64,000 bases of DNA from Ceriagrion tenellum (GCA_963169105.1 OY720636.1:94904583-94968582), one strand, 5' to 3'; positions 11,755 to 22,547 are shown, counted from the first letter of the stretch. A program made the numbers and translations. The notes: a model not told the origin generated them from the letters alone.

Positions 11755-12395
11755 AGTATAGGGAAGAGAGAAGCTGAATTCAGAAGTCACCCTCAGAGGA
11801 GAGAAATTAGGGAAACTAGATTCCTTCACCTATCTCGGAAGTACCACCACGTGGGACGGAAGAAGTGCAACGGACATCGAGTGGAGAATAGCCCAAGCTA
11901 AGAAGGCGATCATGGAAAAAAGAGAACTGCTGCGCTCAAAGAAGATAGGACTAAAAACCAGGAAATAAGTATGCTTGAACAAGTATGCGAAAAAATTCGT
12001 GTTGTGTGTAGCACTCAACGGATCAGAAGCATGGACCATTAGAAAAGCTGACCACAACAGACTAGAGGCCTTCGAAACCTGGTGCTGGAGGAGGTCGCTG
12101 AAGATAAAATGGAAAGGAAAGAGGAGAAAAGTAAAGGATCATATGGAACACCATACACAAAAGAAGAACCAGATGAATTGGACTCACCTTGAGACACAAT
12201 GGGTTTGTGAAGAACTTAATTGAAGGCAAAATAGAGGGAAAAGCCTCCAGTGGAAGACCCAGGAATAAATTAATGGACCAAATGAAGAGGATAGATAGCA
12301 ACTTCGGAATAGATACCTGGTGAGGAAACTAGCATTAGATAGAGATGAGTGGAGAGTTGTAGACATCCAATCTTAGAATTGAACGACCAATGAAT
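11755..12395 (+). mobile_element. LINE family-1 C-terminal fragment (non-LTR retrotransposon), broken
   Basis: The translation in shifting frames gives LDSFTYLGSTTTWDGRS, then AKKAIMEKRELL, then a second block with GSEAWTIRKADHNRLEAF and ETWCWRRSLKIKW, then LETQWVCEELN and a tail with ALDRDEW. This is the region after the reverse-transcriptase core of the widespread endonuclease/reverse-transcriptase LINEs, whose C-terminus reads YLG, then GSEAWT, FETWCWRRMLKI, R-RWIGH and DRDEWR. Stops and frame changes, such as the TAA after KTRK, show it is dead. It ends in the family's 3' signature GAACGACCAATGAA. The reverse-transcriptase domain itself is missing, a typical 5' truncation. Confidence 0.8.
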
Positions 12396-12408
12396 TTATG
12401 TATTTAAG

Positions 12409-12634
12409 TATTTAAACACTGCATTATTTTGCATAACTTGACGTTATTGATCATATTCAATTCTTTTATCCTGATTTGTAAAGGGAAACACTCTATGATC
12501 ATGTGTGTGTGCATAATTATTGAATATAATAACCTGATTTTTAAATAAAAATCTATTTGAATACTAATTAATTAGTTATAGCAATTTTAATCACCTCAAT
12601 GTTACAATATTTCTCTTTATTCTTGAATCGGAGA
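12409..12634 (+). repeat. 226 bp direct repeat, left copy
   Basis: It is nearly identical to 13,297-13,522 with no net indel: every shared landmark (GCATTATTTTGCATAACTTG, TCTATGATCATGTGTGTGTG, CTTGAATCGGAGA) is exactly 888 bases apart. Only a handful of substitutions separate the copies. It begins about 15 bases after the end of the LINE fragment. The termini are not TG...CA, so it is not an obvious LTR. Confidence 0.85.
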
Positions 12635-12829
12635 TGAATGAATACTTAGGAATCTATCCCAGAACACCAATCCAAAAGCAGCATGAGACACAAAGACATT
12701 CTGCTCTCAAGTAGCTTCTTTCAACCATTGCCTCTTACAATTCATTTGCCATGTTCCTCACCCTTTTCATGGATAGCGTCCCAACATTTCCTTCACAAAC
12801 TACTGCAGTGGTTTATAGGATAATCTGGA

Positions 12830-13199
12830 GGCGTAGATACATACACATTCACGCTATCCACACAAAACACTTTAAACAGCAAGCTTATTTTCCCTTTCCC
12901 ATGCTCTGCGCGGGAAACATTTAATGGGAACGGAATAAATTCCTTCGGATCCGACGCATGAAAACACGATGATGATTGCACGGATCACTGGCGCTAAAGC
13001 AGGGGAGGAGAACTGCGTTCTGATATTATGCGTTAGTATGATAATCTAAGTACATGCCCCAAAGCGGGTTTACATACGAAAAGGTCACGAGTGGGAGGCA
13101 GAGGTTTCCACGAATGCTGCCGAGAGCATGGGAAAGAAAAAAAATAAGCTTGCCGTTAAGTGTTTTGTGTGTTGGGTGACAATGTGTGCATACCTACGC
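12830..13199. repeat. Foldback: ~80 bp inverted arms between the direct repeats
   Basis: The left arm, 12,830-12,911, carries GGCGTAGATACATACACATT, AACACTTTAAACAGCAAGC and TTTCCCATGCTC. The right arm, 13,118-13,199, is its inverted complement with some mismatches: GAGCATGGGAAAG, AAGCTTGCCGTTAAGTG and ACCTACGCC. About 205 bases separate the arms. It may be a separate foldback element or the inside of a composite element bounded by the 226 bp repeats. Confidence 0.7.
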
Positions 13200-13296
13200 C
13201 TTACGCAAGTTTTCGGAAATTTTTGCGTATGAAAATTGCAAGCTTTTGCCTATGATATAGTTGACGTAGAGATTTAATGGCGATGCTTAACAAAAG

Positions 13297-13522
13297 CATT
13301 TAAACTATGCATTATTTTGCATAACTTGACGTTATTGATCATATTCAATTCTTTTATCCTGATTTGTAAAGGGAAACACTCTATGATCATGTGTGTGTGC
13401 ATAATTATTGAATATAATAACCTGATTTTTAAATAAAAATCTATTTGAATACTAATTTATTAGTGATACCAATTTTAATCCCCTCAATGTTACAATATTT
13501 TTCTGTATTCTTGAATCGGAGA
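13297..13522 (+). repeat. 226 bp direct repeat, right copy
   Basis: This is the partner of 12,409-12,634, co-linear without gaps. Visible differences include TTAATTAGTTATAGC versus TTTATTAGTGATACC. The near-identity implies a fairly recent duplication or the paired ends of one insertion. Confidence 0.85.
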
Positions 13523-14590
13523 ATTTGTGCAGAAGAGTAGACTTTTGAATGACTAATTAATTATTATTATGTACCAAGGGATGGTAATTACAATCGTTAT
13601 GGCTTCGGCAGTAAGGCTTATGTTTCTTGTGACCCGGTTTCGCCACGTCTAGGTTTAAATCCACAGGTAATACAATATTTTATGACTGTTTAGCCTCTCC
13701 TACTAGGAACAAAATCCTTGCCATACCACCACGCTGATGCCTCACCTCTTCCAATGAGTGGTGTCTTGTATGTAAGCCTTCTCCATTGAATTCCAACCTC
13801 CTTGGTTCCCGAGGAGAATATCACCGCTCTCCATTTGCCGCGCCAGCTTTGGCAAAAAAATATCACTGTCGTAACGAGATCTATTACAATCCATATGGAA
13901 AGTAAGTATTGCTCTCTTCCACAAATATTTTATTGAGATATTACAACATGTTTCTCAGCTTGCTACATCTTCAGGTACAAATATTTACGTAAAATTTATT
14001 TATCGATTGTTGTGATAGTAACTAAGTGGGGATGGGGGAATTTGGAGTACAAACTAATTTTTGGGAAGGAAGGCAGAGGAACATTGATTAGGAGCTTGTG
14101 AGAAGGGAAATTTTGTCGGAGAGGAGTGGAGAGGGGTACGGAAAAAGTAGTTCATAACAAAGGTTACTTGACTATCTGATAATATCAATGTTTCATAGTA
14201 TCCATATTTAAGCCTTTTGGGAAATTATGCAAAATTTATGGGATAATACAACGTATATGATTACGATCAAACAAATTTTGGGCATATTTAGAATTGGAAT
14301 CCATATTAATTTTTTGGTAATTTTGAGTATTCTTTGACGAGTGTCATGAAATTTCGACAAATTTGACCCATGTACGATGTATTAGAACAATTGGAAGTAA
14401 TGTTGTAAGTGCACAACTTGAAATTCTATCATAATTGTCTTTTGCGTTTAGTAAAAACTTTAAAAGGGTCAGGGGAGTGTAGAATGCTGCCTCAAGGGAG
14501 CTTCGAGGGAGTTTGGTGGGGAAAAGCCGTTGTTTAGCTAAAGAGTTTTGTTTTTTTACGAATAATTTTGTCAACTAAATTTGGATTGTA
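13523..14590. other. AT-rich stretch, nothing firmly recognised
   Basis: Short open frames near 13,742-13,924 and 14,344-14,574 on the minus strand lack motifs. No RNA gene or transposon end was seen. Confidence 0.45.
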
Positions 14591-14599
14591 GCAGATTCA

Positions 14600-14820
14600 A
14601 AAGTTTGAAGGTTTCACTTGGTGGAAGGTCGACATTTTAGTAAATCAAACTTTGTGTCTTCCACAGTTTCGTTATTAAGAGTTCAACCGGTTTCGGAAGT
14701 TAAGCCAACATCAGGTACAATTCTGTAAATGATGTACCTGATGACGTAACTGACAAAATCGGTTTTGCTAATAAAAATAAAACTTTGGGTTAATGATAAA
14801 GTAATAAAACAAAGTTTTAT
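14600..14820. repeat. Penelope-like terminal-repeat fragment, internally inverted
   Basis: The block CCGGTTTCGGAAGTTA with CATCAGGTAC matches the repeat at 55,178-55,320. About 30 bases further on, the same block recurs inverted (GTACCTGATGACGTAAC and AAAATCGGTTTTG). The minus-strand reading resembles a hammerhead-type core but with CTGATGT instead of CTGATGA, so it is decayed. Shared flanks such as GTAAATCAAACTTTGTGTCTTCC link it to the 55 kb copy. Penelope affiliation is inferred. Confidence 0.5.
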
Positions 14821-14985
14821 TTACTACAAATAGGGTTGAAACCATTTCTGGTGGCTATAGACTTGATTGTTAAAAATTAATGACGAAAGACCTTCTCCCT
14901 CTCTCTTTCCCAATTGGTTGCCTCTTTCCCCCCCCCTCCTCCTCAGTTCACCTTTATTTGCAACTCGGATGTCTTGACCCTTCCT

Positions 14986-15075
14986 CACTTCAACCCTGCG
15001 TTGAAGTGACGCGTTACCTTCGGTTCGCTGAAGAGGACTACTTTGTAGCCGAAATACGCGTATTCGACCCCCACC
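14986..15075 (+). ncRNA. Hammerhead ribozyme-like motif, probably from a Penelope-like element
   Basis: The core is CTGAAGA (15,028-15,034) and GAAA (15,051-15,054). Between them is a stem II hairpin: GG pairs with CC, CTAC pairs with GTAG, there is one bulged A, and the loop is TTT (15,035-15,050). Stem III is the very short palindrome around ACGCGT (15,054-15,063), with A15,054 opposite T15,063 as required. The predicted cleavage follows ATT at 15,064. Stem I is formed by GGTTCG (15,022-15,027) and CGACC (15,065-15,069) with one bulged T. A perfect 8 bp hairpin, CACTTCAA/TTGAAGTG, lies just upstream at 14,986-15,008. Tiny stem III hammerheads are a known feature of Penelope-like retroelements. 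Activity is untested. Confidence 0.55.
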
Positions 15076-15139
15076 CTCGTCCTGTTGTGTTGATTTCACC
15101 ACGCTCTTTTTGAGCTGATTCTCCCAGAAGTTGGGCCCA

Positions 15140-15480
15140 TTTGTGTGTGTGAGTGAGTGATTTTGTGTGCTTGTGAGTGTGCTGGCGTAAATAACTGGGC
15201 ATCCTTAGCGGGGTCTCATTAGCCCTGTGAAGGATCCCAGGTTATAACCCAAACATCCTTAGCGGGGTCCCATTAGCCCTTGCAAAGGATCCTATTTGGT
15301 TGTGTGTGTGCGTCTGTGTTTGGTCCCTGGCGAGGAAGTAACATTCCCGTAAACCAACACAGGGGGGTATTCTTGGTCGAGAGACTGTGGTTGGTCTCTG
15401 CTGTGGTTTTCCCAGCATACCAACACAGTAAATTTGGTGTTTGTTGATAAAGGGTGCCAATTGTTTACGGCTTTTGGAGA
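15140..15480. repeat. TG-rich tract and two-copy 53 bp direct repeat
   Basis: A TGTGTGTGAGTGAGTG tract is followed by CATCCTTAGCGGGGTCTCAT near 15,200 and again near 15,253, each ending in AAGGATCC. The remainder has short echoed blocks (ACCAACACAG twice; TTGGTC three times). It lies directly downstream of the hammerhead-like motif, so it may be part of the same element. No gene was seen. Confidence 0.5.
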
Positions 15481-15659
15481 TTTTCTCTCTTTTATTTCAT
15501 CTCGTCTGATACCGTTGAGTATATTGGATTGTTAAAAGTATAGTTAAATATGGATTTTAAAATAAAATGCTACTAAGAAGACCCCTGAAAGTGTAATGTT
15601 AAAGTGATCTCCCTCTCCTCTAATGGTGGAAATCACCTTTGCTCAGGATATCCTCCCTC

Positions 15660-15800
15660 AACCGGTGGCGACGGGGTAAAGTCCTCGCTTTCCAATTCGA
15701 GGGTCGCGGGTTCGAGTCTCACCTGAGTGGTTTTTCACCAATTAGGACATGGCTGTTGTCATTCGTCTGTTGTTGATGTTAGTAGCCCGATGTAAAAGGC
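15660..15800 (+). repeat. tRNA-derived SINE
   Basis: A tRNA-like head carries GGCGACGGGGTAAAGTCC, an anticodon-arm-like CCTCG/CGAGG pair and a B-box GGGTTCGAGTCTC. It is followed by a non-tRNA body (TGGCTGTTGTCATTCG). The acceptor stem does not close, so this is a SINE promoter and not a functional tRNA. Confidence 0.65.
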
Positions 15801-15837
15801 GTTTAATTTGATGTTTTCGGGATTGTGAGAATTTAAA

Positions 15838-15940
15838 AAAAAGTCTAAAACCACCTAGTAAAATCCTCACCATGGCTGGTATCTGACCTCGGTCCCTCGG
15901 AATGGAAAGCCAGGAGACTAGCCGCCGCATCATCCCTATC
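15838..15940 (-). repeat. tRNA-derived SINE, inverted partner
   Basis: On the minus strand the sequence starts GGGATGATGCGGCGGCTAG and continues TCCTGGCTTTCCATTCCGAG, then GGTCAGATACC, and reaches the shared body GGTGGTTTTAG. The tRNA-like head mirrors the forward SINE just upstream, so two SINEs lie tail to tail with little between them. Confidence 0.55.
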
Positions 15941-15944
15941 CTCC

Positions 15945-16290
15945 ATGGTTGGAAGTGTGAGAGGAGGGGGTGCGTTTGGATTGGGCGGTTGGTGGGGTTG
16001 GGTGGGGGCCCGTCCCCTTTACTCGCTTAGGGATTTTCACACTCCCTTACGCAAACCCCCGCCGCCTCCCCCCTCCCACGCCAGACACCCACGTATCGAG
16101 GGAATAAATCACGCCCCTTTGGGTTGGTCTGGGAGGAAATGAAAACGAAAGGGCGGGAAGTTGGGGGAGGGAGCGGATGGAGTGTAGGGGGGAGGGGGAC
16201 GAAGTCAGCGCCGCGGCGCGGGTGGAAATGGAAACGGCGGCGGAACGAAAATAGGGGAGGAGATAAAAAGGAGGCAATGCGACGGTTCAC
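15945..16290. other. GC/CpG-rich segment
   Basis: Runs of G and C and a CG cluster (GCGCCGCGGCGCGGG near 16,208) mark a small CpG-rich block in AT-rich DNA, ending in a purine tract of GAGAGA repeats at 16,300-16,335. Overlapping open frames on both strands are low-complexity. It is possibly promoter-like; there is no direct evidence. Confidence 0.3.
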
Positions 16291-16339
16291 TTTATGAAAT
16301 GGAGAGAGAGAAAGAGAGAAGAAGAAGAGAGTGAGATAA

Positions 16340-17095
16340 ATAATGCATTAAATAATATTTATTGTCGCCTAGGGGCATTATGCTTCGTGAAAAAAATAAC
16401 GCATCAACGTATAACATTATCATTTGCCCCCCTTCCCCGTTGCTGGTGTCGCCAAAGGAAAGTTTCGAATCGTTTACAAAATTCAAAAATATCGAGTACC
16501 ATAAAAAATACGCCGCTAAAATTATTGTAAAAACCGTCATCGCATAGACTGCGTGTAAGTTTTGGTGTGCGCACTATGAAAAATATCAGTGTCACCCTCA
16601 AGCACTTGTTTCTTCTGATCATTTCATCCTTCACGACATATTTTTCCAGCCACCAATAAGTAAAGTAGTAATATTGCTATTGCACCGGAGAATCACCAAC
16701 TATGATTACCACTCCAGCAGCACCATTTTTTAAAAGAGAAGTTGGAGTATTGGTGGTATAAAAATGGGATGAAAAAATAACTGATTTCAGCGATCCATTA
16801 CCTGCCATATTTGCTAAAGGCGGGAATCAGTCTAACGGCAATGAAAGAGACAAGTAAGAGAGAGATATAATTTCGGGTTATTCCTCGCTCAACATTACAG
16901 CCGTCTTCTGCCGCCAGCCATGCTAATATTTGCTCTGGGAAAATAGGATAAAGTCCAACAATGTCTGCTATGCGAGAGTGTTCCCATTCATGCAAATCCT
17001 TGAGTTACAATAAATTGTGCGAACCAGGTAGTTTACCGAGGCCATTGTCAAACTTATGAACATGATTGAAGCAAAGGCTTCCGCAGTGTCTTGGA
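16340..17095. other. AT-rich stretch, nothing recognised
   Basis: Overlapping open frames around 16,294-16,634 occur in several frames at once and contain no motif. No repeat or RNA gene was identified. Confidence 0.45.
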
Positions 17096-17098
17096 AAC

Positions 17099-17620
17099 AT
17101 ACTGGAGCTTCTTTCGAAGGATTGGTCAAGGTTCATTGACAACAGTTTATTCTCGGTTATGGGAGGCGTCTTCAGGTCGAAGTGATATCGGTCCGAATGT
17201 CAGAATCAGAATCAGACAGAGAGTAGGCCAGGATAATAGACCGACCCTCAGACATCGCAGAGCATACTTGGTCGGAACCGGGATACCGCGTTCATTTAAA
17301 AAATACCAAGGTGATCGCTAAGGAAAGCGGGCATTTTCCCAGAGTAATACGAGAGGCGACTGAAATAATGTAAAACTCAGAAAAATTCCACAGGGAGAAC
17401 GGGTACTCGATGGCCGCGACATGGAAAAACTCTTCAAGCTCTCAGCCAATAGAAACGCAGGACCGACTTGAGTAGGAATTTTGGTGTCAGCATCCTGCCA
17501 ATATATATTTCGACCACATTCGCACCATTATCACTTCGACCTGAAGACCGGTAACGGAGGAGAAAATGTTGTCAATGAACTGTGACCAACGCTGCTTCTC
17601 GGGGAAAAGCTCCAGCATGA
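17099..17620 (+). mobile_element. Penelope-like element remnant: C-terminal coding piece between inverted arms
   Basis: The plus-strand frame near 17,307-17,460 reads NTKVIAKESGHFPRVIREAT, then EI, stop, then FHRENGYSM and W. This agrees with the region after the GIY-YIG nuclease of arthropod Penelope-like retroelements (T-VLA-E---FPR-IREA-EI, then N-R-(D/E)-G and a Trp). It is flanked by inverted arms of about 100 bases, 17,099-17,200 and 17,515-17,620. Each contains CACTTCGACCTGAAGA, followed by a stem-like run and TGTTGTCAATGAAC. CTGAAGA with a nearby GAAA (17,541-17,565) is hammerhead-like but decayed. The in-frame stop and missing upstream domains show an inactive copy. Confidence 0.6.
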
Positions 17621-20600
17621 TCTGGGTATAAAGAAATTAAAAAGGTCAACTTGGAAGGCAACCGTAAAGGGAGGGGAGCCGGTGGGTAGATAGATGGCTG
17701 ACAAATAACCAGGGAGCAGAAGTAATAGTCATAGGAATACGTTTCAGTCGGAAGAAAAACTGAAAAAAGGTAAACTTTGAAAGGTTTAAAAAATACTATT
17801 TAGTACCGTGATTCATCCACCTCGGCACAACATCAATGAGGAGATCAACGGGCGGATCAAAGAAGCCATACTGGCATTTCCGTCTATAAAGTCTATGTTT
17901 AGATAAACAGATCCAAGTAATTAGTTAAAAAGGCTCATGCCATAGTGCTTTTTTAAGAGAGGTCTTGACATAGAAAAGAAGACCTCTTAAATAAGGTTCT
18001 TCCGTCGTCTGAGCCTCAACAGTCGACGGATCTCATCAGACGGTAGATCATCTAAAGAATAACGGTAGTCTTTATAGAATGGTTAATCAGTTTTCAACCC
18101 GACTAGTGTTGAGGATTAACAGCATATTTAAAAAAGTCTTGGACAGACGAAACCACAGGATAAATCGACCTCTTCCGATCGGGAAAGTTAAAGTAAGGCG
18201 AGACTGGTTGAAGGGGAATTTCCTGGTTGGCCAATCATAGAAAGCGGTTTAAAGTTATATCGGTGGAACTCTTCTGAGCGGCACCAAACCAACAGATATT
18301 ACCGCGATGATGGCCGACGTCCAGGCTGGAACAGGCAGATGAAAAATAAGATGCTATTTGTTATCGAGATGATCCAACGGTGCCAAAAGTATTCTCGTAG
18401 TTTTTCATGGGGCAGAAGCTATTTCAGATGAAAAAGAGCAGTAAGAGTGTCAATATGCTTTTCACTACTATTCCCTACTACTAATTTTACACTCTAAGCT
18501 ATTACGAAATTCTCTGATTTGTGTTCGGGCTTATATTCATTTGACTTATTGGAGGGAAAGTGAAATGATGTCCTAGAAATTGGGTTGTTAGGATAACAAC
18601 TGTCTACTCATCTGCAAATTAACTACTATATTAGCCAAATGAAAAATATATCTTATTTTATTTACCTTATTGACCAAGGCCTCCATATATTATTTGGAAT
18701 TATCCCAACAGGCGCTCATGAAAGCCCTATGTGGTTATGAAAATCATTTGAAATGACTAACTCAAATAAAGAAAAGTAGGGGCAAAAGACTATTAAACAG
18801 ACAAGGTGGTGGAAAAGACTACTAAATAGACCGGGGATGGCAATCAAATCAAAACTGCATTGCTATGCTTATATATGAAATGAATCATGAATCAGAACCT
18901 TAAAAATCTCCGTCCATACTTGATTTTTAATGCGACCTAACTACCCTTAAGATGTAGTTAGATTATTAATATTTTAGTCCTAATTTTTGAATTTATCATG
19001 AATTATTTTACACAATCACTTATACATGAGTCAATACTATCGGATCTTAACCCCTTATACTCTACGTTTGAGAGTAAAACTAAACTTCATGCAAAAGAGT
19101 TTGGATTTGTAAAATTTCGTTGCCGGGAGTAAAGTTGTCGTCACAGGTCAAAACTAAACCTCAGATTGGATTTAACTTCATTCTGGGATGAAATTTAACT
19201 CAGACCTCACATTTTGTTTCCACCCCGGGTCATAACAGAATGTATTTCGTTTTGATTGCCATTTCTGGAACAGACACAAACGAATATACGCATAGTGTGT
19301 CATCTTGTTACTCGTCATGATCCAAATTTTCCTCTTAATCAAGTTCTACCGTATTATTTCCAGGAGACTAGCAGCTACTAACCATTGTATCAGCTCTGTT
19401 ACACTCTGTATCCACTCGTGGTAGTTTTGAATGAAGAGTACCGTGTCATTTACACTTCGCAAATCAATGCTTTCTCGTTTTTTTTTAATATTCGCCGCGA
19501 TTTAAAGTTTTTGATTTTTCCAGTGGAAAGTAACTCCTCTCATTTTCATCCGATGAACATCCTCCTTTTCGCTTGATGAGGCTTAGTTTCTAAATGGAGA
19601 AGACACAATATGAATAAGAAGGTGGAATCCTATCACTGATAAACGCAAATGCTGAAAAACTTTCTCAATGTCACTATTAATGGGAGAAAAGGATTGTTGC
19701 AGAGGGGTTGGAGACCAATTTTGAGAGAGCTCCTTGTATGCTGGTTGGTTTTGCTTGGTGGCCCGACGCTGGCGGGTTTAAGGATCTTGTGATGGGGCGC
19801 TTGGGGGAAGGTGAGGGTGAAGGCTATGCGGTCGAGGGCGCGGCTTTAGGGTGCGGGCGGTCGAGAGACCGACGACTTGCCCAGGAAACAATTATCAGGA
19901 GATTATGTGGTGCCATGAAGAGGAGGGGTGCGGAAGGAAGGTGAGCATTTTTTCCTGCATGCCTGGAAGCGAAAAGTAATAAAAAAAATGGGGACAGCCC
20001 TGTTCTATGCCCCCCATACTGCGCCGAATGCTATTGCAGAGCGATGAGTCCGGTAATGGTTACTCCAGGCTAACCGTAAATTGTCGGATCTTCATCAAAT
20101 TATATCAAAACATGTGTTGCATTCCTTCTACGGCGTAAATATTTTTTTTACTGTAGAAAAAATCTTGATACCCATAGTTTCTACAACATTGGTGGTATAC
20201 CCATAGTGTGATGCATGTTGGTAAAATTTCACAACCTTGTCGGTCTATGCAGATTTGTGCTTTTTAACTACGAATTATCATTAACTTTAGTAAGTTATAA
20301 TATTGTTTAAGGCATGTTATAACTGGAATAAGAAATTTTAAAACTCAAAGTCCTTGGCCTCAGACGGCGTCGCGATATATTTACTTTCGAGGTTATCTAA
20401 TGGGATACGAGCAAACAAATTTGCCTAGATTGGGTTGAGTACCATTTTTTTATTGACAATCATAAACTGCTATTTTCCTCGCCTATATACTAAACTGTCT
20501 TTCTCATATTGACGGGAAAACACTGATTTTACGTTAATAATACGACATATGGTATTCTAACGTATGTTATAACTAGGTATATTGACAATATGTATGAAGT

Positions 20601-20985
20601 TCATAACATGTTTACTAATTTTACTATACAATGCATCATGCAGATGGGTAATATTATTTCTAACGTGTTTTATAAACATTTCTATTTTAAAATATCTATG
20701 CATAATTAGTTGCAACATTAAGTCTTATGACATTATATCAACTAATTACTTTACCTTAAGAACCTCATCCTTAATGGACCAAAATGGAACACGACAGCTG
20801 ATGGGTATGTAAGTTCATCATTGCATGTCAGAAATCAGGAATTCTACATGATTTAATGGTCACCGCATTGTCCCGGAGAAGCTATCGTTGCGCGAATACC
20901 CTCAAAATTTGAGCTGCCGTTTTATCTTCCAATATTTATAAATTAGCTTAGAAATCATTATGGTGAATAGACAACTACTATGTTT
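17621..20985. other. Long stretch without recognisable gene
   Basis: An imperfect hairpin, TAAGAGAGGTCTT with AAGACCTCTTA, sits at 17,954-17,989. The frame at 19,708-19,944 is Gly/Arg-rich in GC-biased DNA and does not resemble a known protein. The rest is AT-rich with only scattered short frames. Some of 17.6-18.4 kb could be decayed retroelement body, but no motif was readable. Confidence 0.4.
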
Positions 20986-21178
20986 AAAGATGATAGGCCT
21001 ACAAACTGAGAAACAGTATGTGAAAACATTTGTTTGAGGCGTCGCACTCTATGGATCGGATGCATGGACCATTGGTAAAGCTGATCAGAACGGACTAGAA
21101 GTCTTCGAGACCTGGTGCTGGAGGAGTATGCTGACAATCAAATGGATGGAAAAAGTTAAAATGATGATGTGATGGTAC
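20985..21178 (+). mobile_element. LINE family-1 C-terminal fragment
   Basis: The translation gives KMIGLQTEKQYVKTFV, then after a stop GVALYGSDAWTIGKADQNG, then LEVFETWCWRSML and IKWMEKVK. It is the same C-terminal block as at 11.8-12.4 kb, 57.9 kb and, inverted, 33.7-34.2 kb. It stops abruptly at about 21,178, where reverse-strand LINE sequence begins. Confidence 0.75.
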
Positions 21179-21960
21179 CTCCGAGATAGGAGAAGAAATC
21201 CACTTGCTCTAATTTCTATCCTTTCCGTGTGACTGCTGCATTCAGATTTCCTCTTCCTCGAAGAATTAGGGTTTTAGGATTAGGATTAGAATTAGGAACT
21301 AGGATTTTAGTCTTAGCTTTATTTGTTTTTGTGTTTTATTTTTGGAAAACTTGGTCCAAAGGGTTTTGTGACCTTTGAAGATCATCGCGATTTTCTGCTA
21401 TCACTGCGATATCATTTGCGGAACGATGCATGATTATTTCTTCTCCGTTTACCTTTCTTCCACTCAGTCTAATTTCTTGTGCCTCCCTTGTTTCCTCCTC
21501 CAAGTACATGTTGAACAAAGCTGAGGGGAGGATGCATCCTTATCTTAATCCTTTGTTAATTTTAGATTCTATATGTCCTCCATCTCCAATTCGCATTGTG
21601 GCGACTTGTTTCCTGTATAGCTGGTAGATCATTCTTTTGTCTTTGTAATAAATTCGAGATTTCCAGCAGCTCGAACATCTTGCTCCACTCATAACTTTCG
21701 AAGGCTTTTCCTAGTTCCACGAAGGCGACATACAATGGTCTGTTCACATGAATTGTTTACTCTACCATCAACCTCAGGCAGAGTATGGCCTCCCTGGTAC
21801 CCCTGTTCTTTCTAAATCCAAACTGATTTTCCGAGAGGTTGTCTTCAATTTTCCCTTCCATTCTCCGGCTAATTATTCGTACAAGTTTTTTATGCATGTG
21901 ATACTGGACTCGGTGACTAGATACTAGATCTAAACTAGCTTAGATTCTAGCGGTACTCCT
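21175..21960 (-). mobile_element. LINE reverse-transcriptase domain fragment, broken
   Basis: Reading the minus strand from 21,960 down gives RIISRRMEGKIEDNLSENQ, then FGFRKNRGTREAILCLRLM, a stop, then RPLYVAFVELGKAFESYEW, then KQVATMRIGDGG, GCILPSALFNMYLEEETREA and DIAVIAENRDDLQ. These are successive reverse-transcriptase blocks: QFGFR-G, VAF-DLEKAF, the G-rQGC-LSP-LFN block, and the FADD site. The catalytic FADD has decayed to SANDI, and the D of DLEKAF to E. It continues to a DFFSYLGGT block near 21,180, so it adjoins the plus-strand fragment head to head. It is inactive. Confidence 0.8.
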
Positions 21961-22545
21961 CTCATCTTTCGGTGCTTGTCTTCCTTGTTATTGCAATCAT
22001 CACGCTCCTTCGAAAGTCCTCTTAAAATCTTCAGCTGTGGTACCCAGTGTCTTCACCCTCTATCAATATATTCCTGTTCGATCCCCTGGTGTTGCCGCTT
22101 TTCGCTTTTCTCTCTCCGATGTGTTTTCTTGCCAGATTTTAGGCTGTTCGGTGTTCCACTTCCGCATATATTCGTTGACTTCCTCACAGAGGATGATTAG
22201 TGCCTAAATCGAAACCTAGATCAAAGCAAATCTATTTTACCAGTTTGATAAATGCGTTTTCTCTCTTCATTAAGTTGAATCTCCGCCATGTCACACCTTA
22301 TACTTTTATTTTTTACGCCACCTGTTCATCCAATTTGTTGAAATCAACAGCCATCGATGAAAAAATTGATTCGTTGCAGCTTTCAACTTCACTCGTCTCT
22401 GAGCAAACCGCTCTGCTCCTTCATAATTCTCACTTTTATCGTCAATCATGATTTATTCAATCAATTCTAACATTGGCCTTCCGAGATGATTCTTTCTCTT
22501 TATTTATCCTTACTACACTATGAAATGAAAGCTGTAACTTAGTAA
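21961..22545. other. AT-rich stretch, nothing recognised
   Basis: The open frames at 21,976-22,200 and 22,200-22,451 on the plus strand read as Ser/Phe/Leu-rich translations. They could be the antisense of decayed LINE sequence, and no domain is visible. Confidence 0.4.
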
Positions 22546-22547
22546 TT

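Noticed and set aside
12409..13522. Classical LTR retrotransposon (LTRs with TG...CA)
   Set aside because: The direct repeats do not begin TG or end CA, and no primer-binding site, gag or pol sequence is visible between them.
15660..15735. Possible tRNA gene
   Set aside because: A good B box and anticodon-like arm are present, but the acceptor stem does not pair, the anticodon loop is too long and a SINE body follows.
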